Assembly (NCBI GenBank): GCA_958349075.1
Contig: CATWBR010000159.1
Span: 1-9,201 of the forward strand
Reading direction: 5' to 3'
From: an uncultured Clostridium sp.
GTDB lineage: Bacteria; Bacillota; Clostridia; Lachnospirales; Lachnospiraceae
Length of the DNA: 9,201 bases
The notes under the pieces are model-generated. The model searched no databases and was not told the origin of the DNA. It saw only the letters and a list, made by a program, of their open reading frames with translations. Shown here in pieces: positions 6,659-9,201 of this stretch (position 1 is the first letter of the stretch; each line of letters opens with the position of its first letter). Position numbers and translations under genes: made by a program.

Positions 6659-8092
6659 TTACTGCCCGCCGTCATAGACCGGTGTCTCTTTTTCCAGCTT
6701 TTCAATCGCTCTTACCACCTCGGGGATACTGATTCCGTCGACCTCCAGCGACTGGTGGGAACTCTCCTCATAGATAGGGTTACGCCTGTCAATCAGCGTC
6801 TCCACATTCTCCCTCACATCGTTTCCCTGAAGAAGCGGCCTGGTGGTATCGCCTTTAAGTCTGTTTAAAACCGTATCGGCCGTTACACGCAGGTATACGA
6901 CGCGGCCCAGTTTTTTCAGCAGTTCCCTGTTCTCTTTACGGAGCGGAAGGCCTCCTCCTACGGACAGAATCATCCTCTCACTCTTATTTTCCCTGTTTGC
7001 CACCAGCTTTTTCAGAAGCTCCGTCTCCATCTGGCGGAAAGCCTCCTCGCCTCTCTCGGCAAATATATCGGAAATGCTGGTTCCGGCTTCCTCTCTGATC
7101 AGATAATCCGTATCCACCATGGTAAGTCCGTGTTTCTTTGCGTATGCTTCGCCGACACAGGTTTTGCCTGCGCCCATAAAACCAATCAGGATGAGATTGG
7201 CCTTCCATGCCGCGGCTTTCCGGCTGGCAGCCAGGCGCTCTTCAATCGTTGTCCTGGCTTCGCAGATCGTCTCCTCATCCACTTTCACGCCCGGATTCCA
7301 CAGTTCATAGGAAATTACTCCCTGATAGAGCAGCATATTCAGCCCGTTGACTGCACGGCCGCCCGCCGCTTCCACATGCTCCATAAACCTTGTCTTAGCC
7401 GGTGTATAGATCACATCGACTGCTTCCCCTACTTTCTCATAGAATGCAGGATCTTCAATGGGAGCTACTCCGACATTCGGATGCATTCCCACACTGGTCG
7501 ACTGGACGGTAAAATATTTTCCTGCGGGTATTTTGTCATGGTCGGCCAGAGGAAACGGTATAACCACATTCCTGCCCACCAGTTTATTTACCCAGTCCGT
7601 CAGGGCTTTTGCCTTCTCCTGGCTCCGGTTCAGAAGGTAAATGACGCGGGCGCCCTCCTTGGCCATCATATAGGCAGCGGCCTTTCCCGCGCCGCCGGCG
7701 CCAATCAGGATACAGGCTCTGTCTTTAATAACAATTCCTTCTTCTCTCACGGAACGTAATAGTCCGGGAACATCGGTATTATACCCTTTAAATCCGCCGT
7801 CCATCCGCACCAGTGTATTGACGGCGCCGATATCCGCAGCCGTCTCATCAATTTCCTTCAAATATTTCATAACAGTCTGCTTGTGGGGTACCGTGACGTT
7901 CAGTCCCAGAATGTTCAGGCCATAAGCGCCTTCCACAGCTTGTTCAAGATTTTCTTCCTTCACCTTATACGGAACATATGCCAGATTCACTCCTGTCCTC
8001 TTTGCATAAAGATTCTGCAGCAGCGGAGACATGCTGTGCTCCACCGGGTTGGCAATAATTCCGCATACTCTAGTTTTTCCGTCCATACTCAC
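6659..8092 (-). CDS. aroE: Bifunctional shikimate dehydrogenase / shikimate kinase (AroE-AroK fusion)
   Basis: One 477-residue chain carries two consecutive steps of the chorismate pathway: NADPH reduction of 3-dehydroshikimate, then ATP phosphorylation of shikimate at O3. The AroE half (about 5-285) shows the substrate serines in EHSMSP (S20, S22), NVTVPHK with catalytic K71, D107 in YNTDVPG, and the NADP-binding GAGGAGKA (131-138) with NRS (155-157). The AroK half (about 299-470) shows Walker A GFMGAGKT (304-311), DTD (327-329), R353 in FRQME, GGG (379-381), lid R418 in TRPLL, and R437 in RRNPIY. Both active sites look intact and the linker is short. The start is taken as GTG at 8092-8090, 7 bases from a GAGGA site. 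ATG at 8086 is the main alternative. A longer frame beginning with TTG at 8164 adds a Lys/Glu-rich tail and is unlikely. The 5' end overlaps yqeG, suggesting coupled translation. Confidence 0.95.
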   Translation of the reverse strand: MSMDGKTRVCGIIANPVEHSMSPLLQNLYAKRTGVNLAYVPYKVKEENLEQAVEGAYGLNILGLNVTVPHKQTVMKYLKEIDETAADIGAVNTLVRMDGGFKGYNTDVPGLLRSVREEGIVIKDRACILIGAGGAGKAAAYMMAKEGARVIYLLNRSQEKAKALTDWVNKLVGRNVVIPFPLADHDKIPAGKYFTVQSTSVGMHPNVGVAPIEDPAFYEKVGEAVDVIYTPAKTRFMEHVEAAGGRAVNGLNMLLYQGVISYELWNPGVKVDEETICEARTTIEERLAASRKAAAWKANLILIGFMGAGKTCVGEAYAKKHGLTMVDTDYLIREEAGTSISDIFAERGEEAFRQMETELLKKLVANRENKSERMILSVGGGLPLRKENRELLKKLGRVVYLRVTADTVLNRLKGDTTRPLLQGNDVRENVETLIDRRNPIYEESSHQSLEVDGISIPEVVRAIEKLEKETPVYDGGQ

Positions 8093-8627
8093 TATCTCTT
8101 CCTCTTCTGAATTTTTCTTTTTTCTCTGTCCTGCTTTTGTCTCTATTGTAAAAATAAAGCACAATCCTTTCCAGACGGCGCTTTATGACAATCTGAATCT
8201 CTTCTTTCGGATGAATCGGTTTGACCAGTATCCCATAAATTCCGAGCCTGTTGGCGCCGTAGACATCCGTAAATAGCTGATCACCGACAAAGAGCGTGGA
8301 CGCCCTGTCCGTCTTCATCAGCTCCATTGCCTTTTTATATCCCTTCATTCCGGGTTTTCCCGCCTTATAGAGATAACGTGACCTGACCCCGGATGCAAAC
8401 GACGACACCCTTGGCTCCTTGTTATTGGACATCAGGCAGGTCTCCATCCCCATCTTTCTCAGTCTTTTAAAAAGGGCCACGGCCCTCTCATCAGCCGGGG
8501 CCCCGTGCGGTACCAGGGTATTGTCAATATCGAAAATAACGCCTCTGATTCCCTTATCATAGAATTCCTCATAGGGGATGACGTAGGCTGAATCCACATA
8601 TTCTTTTGGATAAAACGCTTTCAACAT
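8070..8627 (-). CDS. yqeG: YqeG-family HAD-IIIA phosphatase
   Basis: This 185-residue cytoplasmic phosphatase of the haloacid dehalogenase superfamily is predicted to use Mg2+. Motif I is FDIDNTL with D33 as nucleophile and D35 as general acid. Motif II is the serine of SNN (67-69), motif III is K91 in AGKPG, and motif IV is GDQLFTD with D116 and D121. The natural substrate is not evident; the family is related to the Gep4-type phosphatidylglycerophosphate phosphatases, so a lipid phosphate is one possibility. The ATG overlaps the nrdR stop by one base (TGATG), and GGAAGG lies 8 bases upstream, inside nrdR. The basic C-terminal tail (about 162-185) is encoded partly by DNA overlapping the aro gene start. 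In Bacillus subtilis yqeG is followed by yqeH and then the shikimate dehydrogenase gene. Here yqeH is absent and the order is nrdR-yqeG-aroE/K. Confidence 0.92.
   Translation of the reverse strand: MLKAFYPKEYVDSAYVIPYEEFYDKGIRGVIFDIDNTLVPHGAPADERAVALFKRLRKMGMETCLMSNNKEPRVSSFASGVRSRYLYKAGKPGMKGYKKAMELMKTDRASTLFVGDQLFTDVYGANRLGIYGILVKPIHPKEEIQIVIKRRLERIVLYFYNRDKSRTEKKEKFRRGRDSEYGRKN
8100..8104 (-). promoter_or_regulatory. Ribosome binding site that favours a GTG start for the aro fusion
   Basis: GAGGA on the minus strand is 7 bases from GTG at 8092 but 13 bases from ATG at 8086. It lies within the last codons of yqeG, as expected for coupled translation. The site is a weaker match than the others in the window. 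Confidence 0.5.
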
Positions 8628-9100
8628 CAGGCTTTCCTTCCGTCCGGCTTATTCTGGAGAAGCTTTCCAAGTTCTTCCATAAATGTATTGACATCCTTAA
8701 ATTCCCGGTATACGGAAGCAAAACGGACGTACGCAACCTCGTCCAGGTCTTTCAGCTTGTCCATCACCAGCTCGCCTATGGCGGATGTGCTGATCTCCTT
8801 CTCTTCCATATTAAAAATCTTATTCTCAATGGCGTCGATCAGAGACGCGATCTGCTGCGGAGATACCGGCCTCTTGTGGCAGGAATGAAGTACACCGGCC
8901 TCAATCTTGGCACGATCATACACTTCCCTCGTATTGTCTTTCTTGATTACCATTAACGGAATCGTCTCAAGCTTTTCGTAGGTTGTAAATCGTTTGCCGC
9001 ACGTCTCGCACTGCCTGCGTCGACGGATTGAGCTGTTATCATCAGCAGGGCGGGAATCGATCACCTTCGTGTCTGCTGCATTGCAAAATGGGCATTTCAA
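8627..9100 (-). CDS. nrdR: Transcriptional repressor NrdR
   Basis: NrdR senses ATP/dATP through an ATP-cone and represses ribonucleotide reductase operons by binding paired NrdR boxes. The protein starts MKCPFC and has 157 residues, usual for the family. An N-terminal zinc ribbon is visible (C3, C6, C31, C34), with the basic DNA-binding stretch SIRRRRQCETCGKRFTTYE between and after the cysteine pairs. The ATP-cone spans about 48-131 and includes VIKKDNTREVYDRAKI (51-66). The start is TTG at 9100-9098, because AGGAGG at 9109-9114 is exactly 8 bases upstream and the protein then begins as in known NrdR. A longer frame from TTG at 9121 would add seven residues (first MCQEEKQ) and would begin inside the NrdR-box palindrome. 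nrdR heads the operon with yqeG and the aro fusion. No ribonucleotide reductase gene is in the window. Confidence 0.96.
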   Translation of the reverse strand: MKCPFCNAADTKVIDSRPADDNSSIRRRRQCETCGKRFTTYEKLETIPLMVIKKDNTREVYDRAKIEAGVLHSCHKRPVSPQQIASLIDAIENKIFNMEEKEISTSAIGELVMDKLKDLDEVAYVRFASVYREFKDVNTFMEELGKLLQNKPDGRKA

Positions 9101-9108
9101 TTGTTTTT

Positions 9109-9114
9109 CCTCCT
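9109..9114 (-). promoter_or_regulatory. Ribosome binding site that sets the TTG start of nrdR
   Basis: A perfect AGGAGG lies 8 bases before TTG at 9100-9098. It is inside the reading frame of the longer alternative, so it rules against the start at 9121. Confidence 0.85.
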
Positions 9115-9115
9115 G

Positions 9116-9131
9116 ACACAAATAATTGTGT
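9116..9131. promoter_or_regulatory. Candidate NrdR box overlapping the nrdR transcription start
   Basis: On the plus strand this 16-bp site reads ACACAAATAATTGTGT, with perfect 6-bp inverted arms (ACACAA/TTGTGT). It matches 13 of 16 positions of the known NrdR-box consensus ACACWATATATWGTGT; all mismatches are in the central AT core. It lies 2 bases downstream of the -10 box, over the predicted start near 9127, and ends just upstream of the ribosome binding site, so binding should block transcription. NrdR boxes usually occur in pairs. No second match is visible one to three helical turns away on either side. Confidence 0.7.
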
Positions 9132-9133
9132 TT

Positions 9134-9162
9134 ATTTTATCGCAATGGGGAGGGATATGCAA
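9134..9162 (-). promoter_or_regulatory. Predicted promoter of the nrdR-yqeG-aroE/K operon
   Basis: The minus strand has TTGCAT (9162-9157), a 17-base spacer and TAAAAT (9139-9134). The spacing is ideal and the -10 is good; the -35 matches four of six consensus bases. Transcription would start near 9127. Bases 9163-9201 upstream show no recognisable gene or site. Confidence 0.6.
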
Positions 9163-9201
9163 GCAAAAAGTGGATTTTGTTAGAAATGAGGGGCCTGGGG
9201 G

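Noticed and set aside
7130..7759. A 209-codon plus-strand open frame
   Set aside because: It is antisense to the AroE-AroK fusion, whose active-site motifs on the minus strand are unmistakable.
8093..8164. N-terminal extension of the aro fusion by 24 residues
   Set aside because: It would need a TTG start with an AAAGGA directly adjacent (no spacing), adds a low-complexity Lys/Glu tail absent from AroE, and increases the overlap with yqeG to 95 bases.
9163..9201. A second NrdR box or an upstream gene end
   Set aside because: No ACAC-N8-GTGT pattern is present, and no frame or terminator can be supported in 39 bases.

Overview
All recognisable genes in this window lie on the minus strand, so it reads from right to left. 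It looks like a core-genome segment of a Clostridia-type Firmicute, most likely Lachnospiraceae. The reasons are strong AGGAGG-type ribosome binding sites, several TTG/GTG starts, moderate base composition, the yqeG-aroE neighbourhood also known from Bacillus subtilis, a fused AroE-AroK enzyme, and a SWIM/SNF2 protein of the kind common in clostridia. The genus is inferred, not proven.

Right-hand block (9162 to 6659): a promoter, a palindrome closely matching the NrdR box, then nrdR (repressor of ribonucleotide reductase genes), yqeG (HAD phosphatase) and a bifunctional shikimate dehydrogenase/shikimate kinase. nrdR and yqeG overlap by one base, and yqeG overlaps the 5' end of the aro gene by about 20 bases. 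The three are therefore probably one translationally coupled operon. The box sits on the predicted transcription start, so NrdR probably controls its own operon and with it a shikimate-pathway enzyme.

Middle block (6658 to 5852): efp, encoding elongation factor P, has its own good promoter and a 21-bp inverted repeat upstream. It ends in a structured 3' region with a GAA-loop hairpin and a convincing intrinsic terminator.

Left-hand block (5851 to 1): a membrane-anchored Amidase_2 peptidoglycan amidase, then argS (arginyl-tRNA synthetase) 32 bases later. A 10-bp hairpin without a U-tract follows, then a large SWIM-SNF2 helicase-like ATPase with a TTG start. A further gene may begin 12 bases beyond the SNF2 stop, at the window edge. 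No intergenic gap exceeds 205 bases.

I see no mobile element, CRISPR array, tRNA, rRNA or defence cassette, and no clear new biological system. The most interesting points are the NrdR box over nrdR, the AroE-AroK fusion in that operon, and the unexplained hairpins between genes.
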